Notes under the pieces: model-generated
What the model saw: only the letters and a program-made list of their open reading frames with translations
Told to the model about the DNA's origin: nothing
Databases searched by the model: none
Program-made: the position numbers and the translations under genes
In this document: positions 51,121-60,872 of the stretch, in pieces
How the letters are laid out: each line of letters opens with the position of its first letter
Numbering within the stretch: the first letter of the stretch is position 1
DNA from: Ectobacillus antri
GTDB lineage: Bacteria > Bacillota > Bacilli > Bacillales > Bacillaceae_G
DNA length: 64,000 nucleotides
NCBI RefSeq assembly: GCF_003852715.1
Contig: NZ_RIAV01000010.1
Coordinates: forward strand, 1-64,000
Direction of reading: 5' to 3'

Positions 51121-51357
51121 ATGTCTCTACTCCAAGGAATTTTAACTCGCTTAATTAGCTTAAAAGAACAAGCTGCAAACGGTGAAGTGGCGCAGCGTTA
51201 TTTTGAGGTTAACGGTGAACGTAAGTGCAGCGTGAAATATTTTGATAAAAGTGATACATATGAATTAGAAGTGTATCAACCAGGCGAAAAGCCACAAACA
51301 TATCAATTTGATAACATTGATATGGTTGCTATTGAAATTTACGATATGATTTCATAA
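51121..51357 (+). CDS. ykuJ: YkuJ family protein
   Basis: A 78-residue cytoplasmic protein matching B. subtilis YkuJ, including QRYFEVNGERKCSVKYF and TYQFDNIDMVAIEIYDMI. Function unknown. ATG 51121 is preferred to an in-frame ATG two codons upstream because AAGGAG then has normal spacing. A long terminator follows the stop. Confidence 0.9.
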   Translation: MSLLQGILTRLISLKEQAANGEVAQRYFEVNGERKCSVKYFDKSDTYELEVYQPGEKPQTYQFDNIDMVAIEIYDMIS

Positions 51358-51397
51358 AAAAGCAGTGTCCAATTATGAATTGGACACTGCTTTTTTT
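51356..51397 (+). terminator. ykuJ terminator
   Basis: AAAAAAGCAGTGTCCAAT pairs with ATTGGACACTGCTTTTTTT. Confidence 0.92.
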
Positions 51398-51652
51398 GAA
51401 AGGTGTGTAAAAATTTGTTGTTAATAATAGTTACTTGTTGATTAGAGTGGAGGAGATTCTCCCACTAAGGGCATGTTTATAACGGATATTCACAAGGGCT
51501 GTAATAGCTCTATATGAAAAATAAATAGTGAGTTTTTCTATTAGTATCTATATTCGCTCGAAACATGCAGGATTGTAGTCTTTCTTTGTATAATGGTAAG
51601 CATGCCTGCATATATTGGAAAAAAGTCTGCCTCTAAAAAGGACGTGACATAT

Positions 51653-52162
51653 ATGGAAGGATATCGTTTTTATAATTTATCAGAACAAAGCATGGATTTT
51701 AATACGGTATTTTTACGTATATATGAATTCATGCGTGAAGACCCTCTTCATGCTTATCGCTTATCAATCGGAACAGACTCACAAACCCATCATGACAGTA
51801 CAAGATTTATCACTGCAATTCATCTCCATCGAATAGGAAAAGGGGCATGGGGGTGCTTGCGCAATCAAACGGTACATAGAAAAATGGAAAGTCTACGAGA
51901 GAAAATTCATTTAGAAACGTATTTTAGTCAAGAGATAGCTTATCTATTTACTCCAGAGCATCTAGGGCTGTTAATGGAGTTATTACAACCCTATAAAGAA
52001 GCAAAATTTTCTATGGAAATTCATTTAGATATCGGAAACTATGGGTTGACTAAAGAGTTTATTTTAGACATGACGAATCGTGTTAAGGCGATGGGATTAG
52101 TCGCAAAAATTAAACCAGATGCTTACGCTGCATTTAGTTATGCAAATCGATATACGAAATAA
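51653..52162 (+). CDS. ykuK: YkuK family RNase H-like protein
   Basis: A 169-residue protein of the YkuK family (DUF458): YRLSIGTDSQTH carries an RNase H-fold acidic pair, followed by RFITAIHLHRIGKGAWG and HLDIGNYGLTKEFI. ATG 51653 follows AAAAGGA at suitable spacing and aligns with the B. subtilis start. Nuclease activity is suggested by the fold but not demonstrated. It lies between ykuJ and darB as in B. subtilis. Confidence 0.88.
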   Translation: MEGYRFYNLSEQSMDFNTVFLRIYEFMREDPLHAYRLSIGTDSQTHHDSTRFITAIHLHRIGKGAWGCLRNQTVHRKMESLREKIHLETYFSQEIAYLFTPEHLGLLMELLQPYKEAKFSMEIHLDIGNYGLTKEFILDMTNRVKAMGLVAKIKPDAYAAFSYANRYTK

Positions 52163-52174
52163 AGCAAACTGTAG

Positions 52175-52202
52175 GACTACCAATATCGGTGGTCATTTTT
52201 TC
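52175..52202 (+). terminator. ykuK terminator
   Basis: GACTACC pairs with GGTGGTC (one G-T pair), followed by ATTTTTT. Confidence 0.75.
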
Positions 52203-52210
52203 TCTTGTTA

Positions 52211-52370
52211 TGGTACAATGAAAGATGGAATTATGTAATATCCTTTTTAGATGAAAGGGAAGAATGATTGAGGTTACACCCAAGGGGAAAAGGCCTAAGA
52301 AATCTACGTGCTGAGTATACGGATGGAACGTGTCGTTCTTGCCCTTTTGTTTTCTTGTAGCAAAGCTACT
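52211..52370 (+). ncRNA. Candidate structured RNA/leader before darB
   Basis: An extended -10 promoter (TGGTACAAT, 52211-52219) precedes a sequence closed by a long helix: 52254-52267 (AAAGGGAAGAATGA) pairs with 52333-52347 (TCGTTCTTGCCCTTT) with one bulged G and one G-T pair, then TTTGTTTTC. About 65 nt inside can form smaller stems (CCC/GGG around 52279-52287 and AGG/CCT; GAACG-tgt-CGTTC as an alternative). A GTAGC-aaa-GCTAC hairpin follows at about 52357. The arrangement is like a riboswitch or attenuator; no known class was recognised. Confidence 0.45.
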
Positions 52371-52443
52371 GGTACTGATATGAACAAGAGTATACAGTGT
52401 AGAATTAAAACGAAAAGAAATTAAAAAATGGGGGAACACAGCA

Positions 52444-52887
52444 ATGAAAAGTCTTCCTGCTGAAGGATTCAAAAACATATTTGTCAAGGATTTACTAATT
52501 TCCTCAGAGAAGGTGGCGCATGTACAGATTGGGAATAGTTTGGAACATGCCCTTCTTTTATTGGTGAAATCCGGATATTCCGCAATTCCTGTATTAGACC
52601 CCACCTATAAGTTAAAAGGCTTAATTAGTACAGCGATGATGCTCGACGGTATTATGGGGCTTGAGCGCATCGAATTTGAGAGATTAGAACATATGAAAGT
52701 AGAAGATGTTATGAATAGCGAAATTGTGAAACTGCAGCTGGATGATACATTTACAGAAGCACTGCAAGCAGTTATTAATCATCCGTTTGTATGTGTGGAA
52801 AATGAAGCAGGTTATTTTGAAGGGATTTTAACAAGACGAACCATTTTAAAACTTTTGAATAAGCAAGTGGGTAAACAGAGTAAGTAA
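52444..52887 (+). CDS. darB: CBS-pair c-di-AMP receptor DarB (YkuL/CbpB)
   Basis: A 147-residue stand-alone CBS-pair protein matching B. subtilis YkuL (DarB), which binds c-di-AMP and, when unbound, stimulates Rel and pyruvate carboxylase in reports on B. subtilis and the Listeria homologue. Two CBS repeats are visible: SLEHALLLLVKSGYSAIPVLD and TFTEALQAVINHPFVCVEN. GGGGGAAC precedes the ATG. A potential structured leader lies upstream; ccpC follows. Confidence 0.92.
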   Translation: MKSLPAEGFKNIFVKDLLISSEKVAHVQIGNSLEHALLLLVKSGYSAIPVLDPTYKLKGLISTAMMLDGIMGLERIEFERLEHMKVEDVMNSEIVKLQLDDTFTEALQAVINHPFVCVENEAGYFEGILTRRTILKLLNKQVGKQSK

Positions 52888-52942
52888 AAGGCGTGCAGCT
52901 TCTATAAGGGGCTGCTCGTTTTCATGGAGAGGAGCTGTAAAT

Positions 52943-53815
52943 TTGCAATTAGATGATTTTCGTATGATGGTTATATTAGCTGAAGAGCTGAATATGAGAA
53001 AAGCCGCTGAGCGGTTGTTTGTATCACAGCCTGCGTTAAGTCAAAGGTTGCAGTCCATGGAAAAACAGTGGAATATGAAATTTTTTATTCGTTCGCAAAA
53101 AGGCTTAACAATTACGCCGGCTGGCGAAAAGGTAGCTACCTATGCAAAGGACATGCTTATGCAAGAGGAGAATATAAAAAATGAACTGTCTTCCTTACAA
53201 GAAAAAACGCATGGGACGCTAAAAATTGCTGTGGCATCTATTATTGGTCAATATTGGCTACCACGTGTATTGAAGAAGTTTGTAGAAGCGTACCCACATG
53301 TACAAATCTCTTTATTTACGGGATGGAGTAGTGAGGTACAGAAGTATTTTTACGAGGGAGATGTACATCTTGCGATACTAAGAGGCTCTCAAGAGTTTCC
53401 GGGAAGAAAATGGCATTTACTCACGGATGAATTGTATTTAGTTGATACAGAGATTGCGAATCCAAGAATGCTTCGTGAGACAAATAAACCCTTTATTCAA
53501 TTTAAAAGTGATTCCACTTATTATTCGCAAATACAAGGATGGTGGTATGGTTTGTTCTCGCACCCGCCAAGACGGACCATTGTTGTAGATCAGATTGAAA
53601 CATGTAAGCAAATGGTGCTGCATGGTATTGGATACGCTATTTTACCCTCTAGTGTCTTGCAGGAAATGCCAAATCATGTGTATAAAATACCTCTATCAGT
53701 GGATAATAAACGACTTACGCGAGAAACATGGCTATTGGTCAATGATACGGCATTAGAACTGAAACAAGTAGAGGTATTTGTGGAGATGCTTATGCAATTT
53801 GTTTCAAAAAAGTAA
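52943..53815 (+). CDS. ccpC: LysR-type regulator CcpC
   Basis: A 290-residue LysR regulator matching CcpC (YkuM), the citrate-responsive repressor of citZ, citB and other TCA genes in B. subtilis. The winged helix is RKAAERLFVSQPALSQRLQSME; the effector domain follows (TLKIAVASIIGQYWLP, then HGIGYAILPSS). TTG 52943 follows GGAGAGGAG. It lies between darB and dapH as in B. subtilis. Confidence 0.88.
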   Translation: MQLDDFRMMVILAEELNMRKAAERLFVSQPALSQRLQSMEKQWNMKFFIRSQKGLTITPAGEKVATYAKDMLMQEENIKNELSSLQEKTHGTLKIAVASIIGQYWLPRVLKKFVEAYPHVQISLFTGWSSEVQKYFYEGDVHLAILRGSQEFPGRKWHLLTDELYLVDTEIANPRMLRETNKPFIQFKSDSTYYSQIQGWWYGLFSHPPRRTIVVDQIETCKQMVLHGIGYAILPSSVLQEMPNHVYKIPLSVDNKRLTRETWLLVNDTALELKQVEVFVEMLMQFVSKK

Positions 53816-53887
53816 ATCTTTCAACTTGCTGTTATCCTCATGCTTTGATAGAGTAACAAGTATGAAACGTTTAGGAGGAATTCCGCT

Positions 53888-54610
53888 ATGAAAATGATGG
53901 ATGCAAATGAAATTATCACATTTATTCAAAAGAGTGAAAAGAAAACACCGGTTAAGGTGTATATAAAAGGTCAGTTGAAAGACATTGAATTTCCGGAAAG
54001 TCTGCAGGCGTTTGTTTCTAAAAAGACAGGTGTCCTTTTTGGAGAATGGTCTGAAATCAAAGCAGTGCTGGCGAAATATGAAAATGAAATCGTTGATTAT
54101 GTAGTAGAAAGTGATCGTCGTAACTCAGCCATCCCGCTTTTAGATTTAAAAGGCATTAAGGCACGTATCGAGCCGGGTGCAATTATTCGTGACCAAGTAG
54201 AGATTGGTGACAATGCTGTTATCATGATGGGAGCGGTTATTAACATCGGTGCTTCTATTGGTGAGGGTACAATGATTGATATGAACGCTGTACTTGGCGG
54301 TCGTGCTACAGTAGGAAAAAATGCACACATCGGTGCAGGGGCTGTACTGGCGGGTGTTATTGAGCCACCTTCAGCTAAACCTGTAATCGTAGAGGATGAT
54401 GTGGTAGTAGGTGCTAATGCAGTTATTTTAGAAGGTGTTACAGTTGGCAAAGGTGCGGTTGTAGCAGCGGGAGCGATTGTTACAGAAGATGTCCCTCCTT
54501 ACACAGTAGTAGCGGGTGTGCCGGCACGCGTTATCAAAGAAATCGACGAGAAAACAAAGTCTAAAACAGAAATTAAACAAGAGCTTCGTCAATTAAATCC
54601 GGAAAACTAA
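53888..54610 (+). CDS. dapH: Tetrahydrodipicolinate N-acetyltransferase
   Basis: DapH acetylates tetrahydrodipicolinate, opening the acetylated branch of diaminopimelate/lysine synthesis needed for peptidoglycan and spore dipicolinate. The 240-residue protein starts [14 protein letters not shown] like B. subtilis DapH and has a left-handed beta-helix of hexapeptide repeats ([20 protein letters not shown] and so on). AGGAGG precedes the ATG. dapL follows after about 60 bp, with a terminator-like hairpin between. Confidence 0.96.
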   Translation: MKMMDANEIITFIQKSEKKTPVKVYIKGQLKDIEFPESLQAFVSKKTGVLFGEWSEIKAVLAKYENEIVDYVVESDRRNSAIPLLDLKGIKARIEPGAIIRDQVEIGDNAVIMMGAVINIGASIGEGTMIDMNAVLGGRATVGKNAHIGAGAVLAGVIEPPSAKPVIVEDDVVVGANAVILEGVTVGKGAVVAAGAIVTEDVPPYTVVAGVPARVIKEIDEKTKSKTEIKQELRQLNPEN

Positions 54611-54619
54611 ACAAATGTC

Positions 54620-54654
54620 AAAAGCGTAAGTACGTGGAGTGCTTGCGCTTTTTT
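54620..54654 (+). terminator. Terminator-like hairpin between dapH and dapL
   Basis: AAAAGCGTAAG pairs with CTTGCGCTTTT (one G-T pair), followed by TT. It may cause partial termination. Confidence 0.75.
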
Positions 54655-54673
54655 GTAAATGGTGGTGACATAT

Positions 54674-55798
54674 ATGGAGAATGTATTCATTCAGATACGA
54701 AGAGACCTGCATCAAATTCCTGAGCTTGGTTTTCAGGAAACGAGAACACAACAATATATATTAAACTATATTTATTCTTTACCTAAAGAACGCTACGAGA
54801 TACAAACGTGGAGAACGGGGGTTCTTGTAAAAGTATTAGGGCGAAATCCCATAAAAACGATTGGGTATCGCGCTGATATAGATGGTCTGCCAATTGAGGA
54901 AGAGACGGGATATTCTTTTGCTTCTTCACATCAAGGCATGATGCATGCTTGCGGACATGATTTACATATGAGCATTGCGCTCGGTGTTTTAACTGAAATT
55001 GTAAATTGTCCTATTGATGATGATGTAGTGTTTATTTTTCAACCGGCAGAGGAAGGGCCAGGTGGTGCGCAGCCGATGATTGAAAGTGAAGAATTCAAAC
55101 GCTGGAAACCGGATTTGATTTTTGCATTGCATATTGCACCTGAGTATCCCGTTGGAACGATAGCTACAAAAAAGGGCTTGCTATTTGCAAACACATCTGA
55201 ATTGTTTATTGATTTAAAAGGAAAAGGGGGACACGCGGCATATCCACACCAAACCAATGATATGGTTGTTGCTGCTAGTTATTTGGTCACACAGCTACAA
55301 TCTATTGTAAGCAGAAATGTGAACCCTTTGGATGCGGCTGTTATTACAGTTGGGAAAATTACCGGCGGTACTGTACAAAATATTATTGCGGAAACAGCGC
55401 GGCTAGAAGGAACCATTCGTACGCTTTCGGCCGAGTCTATGGAGAAAGTAAAGGAAAGAATTGAAGCGGTTGTACAGGGGATTCAGGCTTCTTTTCAATG
55501 CAAAGCAAGTATTGATTACGGCTCTATGTATTATCAAGTTTTTAATCACGAAGAGCTGACTGCGGAATTTATGGATTTTATAAGAGAAGATACGGATGTA
55601 CAGGTAATAGAATGCAAAGAAGCCATGACGGGAGAAGATTTCGGTTATATGCTCCGCGAAACACCTGGGTTTATGTTCTGGTTAGGAGTAGAGTCGGAAT
55701 ATGGATTGCATCATGCTAAGCTACAACCAAATGAAGCGGCTATTCCTGCAGCAATTTCGCTACTTACTAGGTATATCTCTTTTAAAGGAACGCGTTAA
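54674..55798 (+). CDS. dapL: N-acetyldiaminopimelate deacetylase
   Basis: The 374-residue M20-family metallo-deacetylase matches B. subtilis Yku[30 protein letters not shown], the metal-binding [23 protein letters not shown] and a late [11 protein letters not shown]. It removes the acetyl group to give L,L-diaminopimelate. ATG 54674 follows GGTGGTGA; an ATG five codons upstream overlaps that site. With DapH and PatA it completes the acetylated branch. Confidence 0.95.
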   Translation: MENVFIQIRRDLHQIPELGFQETRTQQYILNYIYSLPKERYEIQTWRTGVLVKVLGRNPIKTIGYRADIDGLPIEEETGYSFASSHQGMMHACGHDLHMSIALGVLTEIVNCPIDDDVVFIFQPAEEGPGGAQPMIESEEFKRWKPDLIFALHIAPEYPVGTIATKKGLLFANTSELFIDLKGKGGHAAYPHQTNDMVVAASYLVTQLQSIVSRNVNPLDAAVITVGKITGGTVQNIIAETARLEGTIRTLSAESMEKVKERIEAVVQGIQASFQCKASIDYGSMYYQVFNHEELTAEFMDFIREDTDVQVIECKEAMTGEDFGYMLRETPGFMFWLGVESEYGLHHAKLQPNEAAIPAAISLLTRYISFKGTR

Positions 55799-55892
55799 AA
55801 GGATTGTATATAGGTGAATTTGACTCACATGATATAAAATATGTTAAAATGGTCGATAGTAAAATGGAATTCATAATTTGGAGGAGTTTTGT

Positions 55893-56561
55893 GTGGGTGT
55901 GAAGAAAAAAGAATTTGCTGTTATTGGACTTGGACGTTTTGGTGGTAGCATTTGTCGTGAACTCGTACAATTAGGTATGGAAGTAATGGCAATTGATATG
56001 GATGAAGATCGTGTAAATGAATACTCTAGCATAGCTTCTCATGCTGTAATTGCAGATACAACTGATGAAATGGTTTTGAAAAGTTTAGGTATTCGTAACT
56101 TTGATCATGTTGTGGTAGCGATAGGTGATAATATTCAGGCGAGCATTCTTACAACATTAATTTTAAAAGAGCTTGGTGTAGAAAATATAACGGTAAAAGC
56201 ACAAAATGACTACCACGAAAAGGTTCTTCGTAAAATTGGTGCTGATCAAATTGTTCACCCAGAACGTGATATGGGAGCACGTATTGCTAATAATATTGCC
56301 TCTAGCAGTGTATTGGACTATTTGCAATTATCGGATGAGCATAGCATTGTTGAAATTATTGCAAATGAAAGATTAAATGGTCAAAATCTGCAAGATTTAG
56401 ATATTCGTGCAAAATTCGGTTTAAATATTGTGGCAATTAAACGAGAAAATCAAGTTATTGTTTCGCCTCGGGCAACAGAAACACTTCGCACCGGAGATGT
56501 ATTAGTCGTCATAGGAAGTGACAATGATGTAGATCGCTTTGAGGATTTTTTAACACCTTAA
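55893..56561 (+). CDS. ktrC: K+ uptake regulatory subunit KtrC (RCK domain)
   Basis: A 222-residue RCK protein that gates the KtrD potassium channel; homologous to B. subtilis YkqB/KtrC, a c-di-AMP target. The RCK_N Rossmann part has FAVIGLGRFGGSICRELVQLG and IDMDEDRVN; the RCK_C part is IVEIIANERLNGQNLQDLDIR to the end. GTG 55893 follows GGAGGAG at proper spacing; another GTG two codons later is possible. No ktrD is in the window. A GC-rich terminator follows. Confidence 0.93.
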   Translation: MGVKKKEFAVIGLGRFGGSICRELVQLGMEVMAIDMDEDRVNEYSSIASHAVIADTTDEMVLKSLGIRNFDHVVVAIGDNIQASILTTLILKELGVENITVKAQNDYHEKVLRKIGADQIVHPERDMGARIANNIASSSVLDYLQLSDEHSIVEIIANERLNGQNLQDLDIRAKFGLNIVAIKRENQVIVSPRATETLRTGDVLVVIGSDNDVDRFEDFLTP

Positions 56562-56566
56562 TACAC

Positions 56567-56599
56567 AAATGCCCCGCCATATTGGCGGGGCATTTTTTT
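56567..56599 (+). terminator. ktrC terminator
   Basis: AAATGCCCCGCC-atatt-GGCGGGGCATTT followed by TTTT. Confidence 0.93.
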
Positions 56600-56699
56600 G
56601 AACGTTATAAGTGGTTAAAAAACTATCTGAGCTTCTCGTCAAACTCTGTGCTAAAAATTGTTCTTGTATAGAATGAAACAGGCGCCGATGTTTTCCTTG

Positions 56700-58367
56700 T
56701 TACACTTCCATAATAATTGGTAAAATCATTGGCTTACGCTTGGTTTTTTCATATAAAAACGGTGCCAAGGTGTCTGTAATTTCGTTTTTAATTTCAGACC
56801 ATTGTGTTGTTTTACGCTCCATGACTCTATTTAGGTGTGTTGCAATCAATGTTTGTGCATCATTAATCAGATCGCTACTTTCTCGCATGTATACGAAACC
56901 GCGTGAAATGATGTCTGGGCCAGCGGCGATTTTAAATTCCTTCATATCAATACTTACTACAACAATAACGAGACCTTCTTCAGAAAGGATGCGTCGATCG
57001 CGTAGCACAATGTTACCAATATCTCCTATACCGTTTCCATCAATATATACAGAGCCGGATGGGACTTTACCAGCAACTGTTGCTTCGTCAGCGCGAAGTG
57101 CCAACACGTCGCCGTTATCTAAAATAAAGCAGTTCTCTTCAGGTACACCGCAATCAATCGCAAGCTGTGCATGCATTCGTTGCATACGATATTCACCATG
57201 AATAGGCATAAAGTATTTTGGCTTAATGAGACGCAACATTAATTTTTGTTCTTGCTGACCACCGTGACCGCTTGTGTGAATATCTGCTAAAGGTCCGTGA
57301 ATCACCTCTGCACCCGCACGATACAACAGGTTAATCGTACGACTTACACTAATCGTATTTCCTGGGATAGGTGATGAGGAGAATACAACTGTATCGCCAG
57401 GAATGATTTGAATTTGACGGTGTGTACCATTGGCAATACGAGAAAGAGCCGCCATTGGTTCTCCTTGACTTCCTGTACATAAAATGACAACTTGGTTAGC
57501 AGGAAGTCGATTGATTTGACCGGCATCCACAAATGTTTCTTTTGGACAACGAATGTATCCTAATTGTTGTCCAATATCAAGAGCTGCTTCCATACTACGT
57601 CCAAATACAGCTATCTTACGATTGTTGACAACCGCAGCTTCAACAACTTGCTGAAGACGGTGAATGTTAGAGGCAAATGTAGCAAAGATAATACGTCCGT
57701 CCACTTTACGGAACATATCATTAATGCTGTCTCCCACTCGTCTTTCGGACATTGTAAAGTTTGGAACTTCGCTGTTTGTGCTATCTGAAAGTAGACATAG
57801 CACACCCTCTTTTCCGATTTCAGCCATTTTTGTTAAGTTAGCCGGCTCCCCAACTGGTGTGAAGTCAAATTTGAAATCTCCCGTATGGACAACTTGTCCT
57901 TGTGGCGTTTTTACCACAATACCGTAAGAGTCTGGGATGCTGTGTGTAGTACGGAAAAATGTCACAGCGGTATGCTCGAATGAAATAATATCATCTTCCT
58001 TAATCTCAATCAGTTTTGCTTTGCGAAGCAAGCCATGCTCTTCAAGCTTATTTTTAATAAGACCAAGCGCTAGTTTGCCCCCGTAAATCGGAATGTTCAC
58101 TTGACGAAGTAAATATGGAATTCCACCAATGTGATCTTCATGTCCGTGCGTGATGAAAAGACCTTTAATTTTTTCTTCATTTCTTACAAAGTACGTGTAA
58201 TCAGGTATTACATAATCAATTCCCAAAAGTTCATCTTCCGGGAATTTAATGCCGGCATCGATAATAATAATTTCATCTTGATATTGAACCGCATATGTAT
58301 TTTTACCGATTTCGCCCAGTCCGCCCAAGGCAAATACAGCGGTTTGATCTGCTTTTAAAAATTTCAT
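56700..58367 (-). CDS. rnjA: Ribonuclease J1
   Basis: RNase J1 is the main 5'-3' exoribonuclease (also endonuclease) of Bacillus, central to mRNA turnover and rRNA maturation. The 555-residue protein has the metallo-beta-lactamase motifs [10 protein letters not shown], the beta-CASP His block and the [11 protein letters not shown] motif, followed by a C-terminal dimerisation region. Its ATG overlaps the rpoY stop (ATGA), so the two genes are translationally coupled as in other Bacilli. Confidence 0.97.
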   Translation of the reverse strand: MKFLKADQTAVFALGGLGEIGKNTYAVQYQDEIIIIDAGIKFPEDELLGIDYVIPDYTYFVRNEEKIKGLFITHGHEDHIGGIPYLLRQVNIPIYGGKLALGLIKNKLEEHGLLRKAKLIEIKEDDIISFEHTAVTFFRTTHSIPDSYGIVVKTPQGQVVHTGDFKFDFTPVGEPANLTKMAEIGKEGVLCLLSDSTNSEVPNFTMSERRVGDSINDMFRKVDGRIIFATFASNIHRLQQVVEAAVVNNRKIAVFGRSMEAALDIGQQLGYIRCPKETFVDAGQINRLPANQVVILCTGSQGEPMAALSRIANGTHRQIQIIPGDTVVFSSSPIPGNTISVSRTINLLYRAGAEVIHGPLADIHTSGHGGQQEQKLMLRLIKPKYFMPIHGEYRMQRMHAQLAIDCGVPEENCFILDNGDVLALRADEATVAGKVPSGSVYIDGNGIGDIGNIVLRDRRILSEEGLVIVVVSIDMKEFKIAAGPDIISRGFVYMRESSDLINDAQTLIATHLNRVMERKTTQWSEIKNEITDTLAPFLYEKTKRKPMILPIIMEV

Positions 58368-58576
58368 GCGTATTCCGTCACTTTAAAGTTTTCACTTTGT
58401 TTCTCGTATTCAAGATGAGCACCGGCAAGCTCTTGAATGAATTCGATATTATAATGAAAAGGTGATAATTTTGTACGAATGTCACGTTCAGACTCTCCTT
58501 CTACGTAAAGCACCTTTGTTTTTTCACGAACAGGCGCCTCCATAGCAGAATCTTGATAAAATACTTTGAAAATCAT
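58364..58576 (-). CDS. rpoY: RNA polymerase epsilon subunit RpoY
   Basis: The 70-residue protein matches RpoY (YkzG), the small epsilon subunit bound to RNA polymerase in Firmicutes: [18 protein letters not shown] and [31 protein letters not shown] site precedes the ATG. The rpoY-rnjA pair overlaps by 4 bp, linking a transcription subunit to an mRNA decay enzyme, a conserved arrangement in the order. Confidence 0.95.
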   Translation of the reverse strand: MIFKVFYQDSAMEAPVREKTKVLYVEGESERDIRTKLSPFHYNIEFIQELAGAHLEYEKQSENFKVTEYA

Positions 58577-58680
58577 TGTAAAACCTCTCCTTGTCTCTAT
58601 TTTTGCGCTACCTTTAACCTATTATAAAGGAAAAGTACTATATTTTCATGTTTTTTCGATAGAAAGAAGAGAAAAGCCTA

Positions 58681-58752
58681 TTAGGCAAGGTTTCTCTTAC
58701 GTATAAGACCGTTCCAGTAGCACTTTAGTTTTTCTTTTAGTTTTCTTTTCAT
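58681..58752 (-). CDS. Candidate 23-residue basic peptide
   Basis: The minus strand encodes 23 residues, starting KRKLKEKLKCYWNGLI and ending RKRNLA, with AAGGAAGG about 8 nt before the ATG and GCCT-aata-GGC plus a T-rich run after the stop. It is strongly cationic with one Cys and one Trp. It lies about 105 bp upstream of rpoY on the same strand, so it might be a leader peptide or an independent small gene. No similarity is claimed. Confidence 0.4.
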   Translation of the reverse strand: MKRKLKEKLKCYWNGLIRKRNLA

Positions 58753-59041
58753 TATTGACCTTCCTTTCAGGTTTTCAAACATAGATATTGTTTATAGTAT
58801 GAGAAGAGGATTCAAAATTCATGTATGAAACAGTAACTTGACAATTCGTATATAATATATAGGTGCAGATAAAATTTTTTACATAAGAGAAAAGGGCTGG
58901 TTATGTAAGGGAAACATTAGTACTTATAAAAGCCTACTCTAAGCAAGTAAGATGCTGTAACACTTTCGTTTTGTTCCTGCCACGCTACAAGTAGTGATTG
59001 TGTTTATTATTTAATGAAGTGAAGGAAAGAGAGGGACAAAT

Positions 59042-59947
59042 TTGGGGAAGCTATACGGCGCATTATTGACGCTAAGTGTGATTTGGGGTGCTTCATTTCT
59101 ATTTATTAAAATATTGGTAGCTGATTTAGGACCTTGGGGTGTGGTGTTTTGGCGCTGTTTGTTTGGCGCAATTACACTTCTTTGTGTGTTAGTGGCAAAA
59201 CGAGAAGTTATTAATTGGAGAGAATTACCTGTAAAGATGGTTGTATTGGTAGGATTTGTGAATAATGTATTGCCCTTTGGATTTATTGCAATTGGTGAAA
59301 CAAAGGTTTCAAGCGGTATGGCCTCTATTATTAACGCAATGACACCTATTTCAACTGTTATTGTCGGGTATGTATGCTTTAAGCTACACGTGAGGAGAGC
59401 GCAGTGGATGGGTATTCTTCTTGGTTTCTTTGGTATTTTACTAGTGATGCGCTTTAATGTTAAGCAGTTGATTAACGGTGACGTGAACGGTGTATTACTA
59501 GTGCTACTCGCGACTTTATGCTATGCAATTGGTACACAGCTCTCTAAACGTTTTTTACAGCATCTTTCCGTTTTAGTACTGTCGGCAACCACGCTTCTAT
59601 CTGCCTGTGTAATCAGCTTTTTTATTATGATATTGGTAAGTGATGAGGGTTTTCGCATGGTATCCTCCTCACAGACGTTGGTTTCATTAGTTGGGCTAGG
59701 GACCCTTGGGTCTGGCTTTGCGTATTTGCTATTTTATTATATGGTGAAAGAAGGAAGTGCAGAATTTGCTTCTTTTGTTACTTACATTGTGCCTTTATCT
59801 GCTTTGCTCTGGGGAAGTCTTTTATTGGAAGAAGACATTACATATCACATGCTGATTGGTTTAACATTTATTTTTGGAGGTATATATCTCTCAACATTTC
59901 AAAAGAAGCAGTCAACAACCAGAAAGGACTATAAATATGAACAATAA
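59042..59947 (+). CDS. EamA/DMT-family transporter
   Basis: A 301-residue membrane protein with ten predicted helices in two EamA halves: GALLTLSVIWGASFLFIKIL and NGVLLVLLATLCYAIGTQLSK. Such drug/metabolite transporters move amino acids, nucleotides or other metabolites; the substrate is unknown. TTG 59042 follows AGAGGGA. Its end overlaps the start of ykrA by 11 bp, so the two are probably one transcript. Confidence 0.88.
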   Translation: MGKLYGALLTLSVIWGASFLFIKILVADLGPWGVVFWRCLFGAITLLCVLVAKREVINWRELPVKMVVLVGFVNNVLPFGFIAIGETKVSSGMASIINAMTPISTVIVGYVCFKLHVRRAQWMGILLGFFGILLVMRFNVKQLINGDVNGVLLVLLATLCYAIGTQLSKRFLQHLSVLVLSATTLLSACVISFFIMILVSDEGFRMVSSSQTLVSLVGLGTLGSGFAYLLFYYMVKEGSAEFASFVTYIVPLSALLWGSLLLEEDITYHMLIGLTFIFGGIYLSTFQKKQSTTRKDYKYEQ

Positions 59948-60710
59948 AATTGTATTTTTTGATATTGACGGAACACTTCTTGACCATGATAAACGTATTC
60001 CTGCGTCTACAAAGAAAGCTGTTAAACAGCTGCAGGAAAATGGTGTTCATGTAGCAATTGCTACAGGTAGAGCACCATTTATGTTTGAAGATATCCGAAA
60101 AGAATTAAATATTCATAATTACGTTAGCTTTAATGGACAATATGTTGTATTTGAAGATGAAGTTATTTATAAAAATCCGCTTCCTGGAGATAAGTTGCAT
60201 GAGTTTACGCAATTTGCTAACGAAATAAACATGCCGCTTGTGTACTTGAATGAAAAAGAAATGAAGGCGAATGTTCCTGATCATCCATTTGTGAGCGAAA
60301 GTATGGGAAGCTTGTTTTTTGACTATCCACTATACGAACCTAATTTTTATCAAAATCAAGAAATTTATCAGACTTTATTATTCTGCGAAGCCGGGAAAGA
60401 ACAGCAATTTATACATGACTATCCTCAATTTCATTTTATTCGTTGGCATGCGTATTCTATGGATATTATTCCTAACGGCGGCTCAAAGGCAAAAGGCATT
60501 GAGCGTTTTATCGAGAGACTTGGATTTAAACATGATCAGGTTTACGCATTCGGTGATGGCTTGAATGACATTGAAATGATTAGTGAGGTTGGAACAGGTA
60601 TCGTAATGGGAAATGGACATGAGAAATTAAAACAAGTAGGTAAATATGTAACCAAAGATGTAGGGCAAGACGGTATTCTACACGGTCTCCAGTGGGCAGG
60701 ATTGTTATAA
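59937..60710 (+). CDS. ykrA: Cof-type HAD phosphatase YkrA
   Basis: A 257-residue HAD phosphatase, the same length as B. subtilis YkrA: FFDIDGTLLDHDK (motif I), IATGRAP (motif II) and FGDGLNDIEMI (motif IV). Cof-type enzymes hydrolyse sugar phosphates or cofactors; the specific substrate is not known. AAAGGA precedes the ATG within the transporter gene. As in B. subtilis, it is adjacent to the peptide deformylase gene, here convergent. Confidence 0.9.
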   Translation: MNNKIVFFDIDGTLLDHDKRIPASTKKAVKQLQENGVHVAIATGRAPFMFEDIRKELNIHNYVSFNGQYVVFEDEVIYKNPLPGDKLHEFTQFANEINMPLVYLNEKEMKANVPDHPFVSESMGSLFFDYPLYEPNFYQNQEIYQTLLFCEAGKEQQFIHDYPQFHFIRWHAYSMDIIPNGGSKAKGIERFIERLGFKHDQVYAFGDGLNDIEMISEVGTGIVMGNGHEKLKQVGKYVTKDVGQDGILHGLQWAGLL

Positions 60711-60827
60711 AATATGATTGGTTAAAGTTCTAGTGAGCAGTGATTCTTGTTAGCGCCATGTCGTTGACTTATTTTCTTCTCGCTCATTACCTCTTCCAAT
60801 TATTAGTTTAGAACTTAAATATAGCTA

Positions 60828-60872
60828 TTAGAACGATAAAAAGCAGGCATTGCCTGCTTTTTATCGTTCTAA
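60828..60872. terminator. 21-bp perfect bidirectional terminator at the def 3' end
   Basis: TTAGAACGATAAAAAGCAGGC is mirrored after a 3-nt loop; the right arm includes the last codons and stop of def. It can act for the convergent ykrA and def transcripts. Confidence 0.9.

Noticed and set aside
52260-52350. TPP, THF or T-box riboswitch for the darB leader
   Set aside because: The hallmark sequences of these classes are not present; only a short TGGAAC stretch recalls a T-box.
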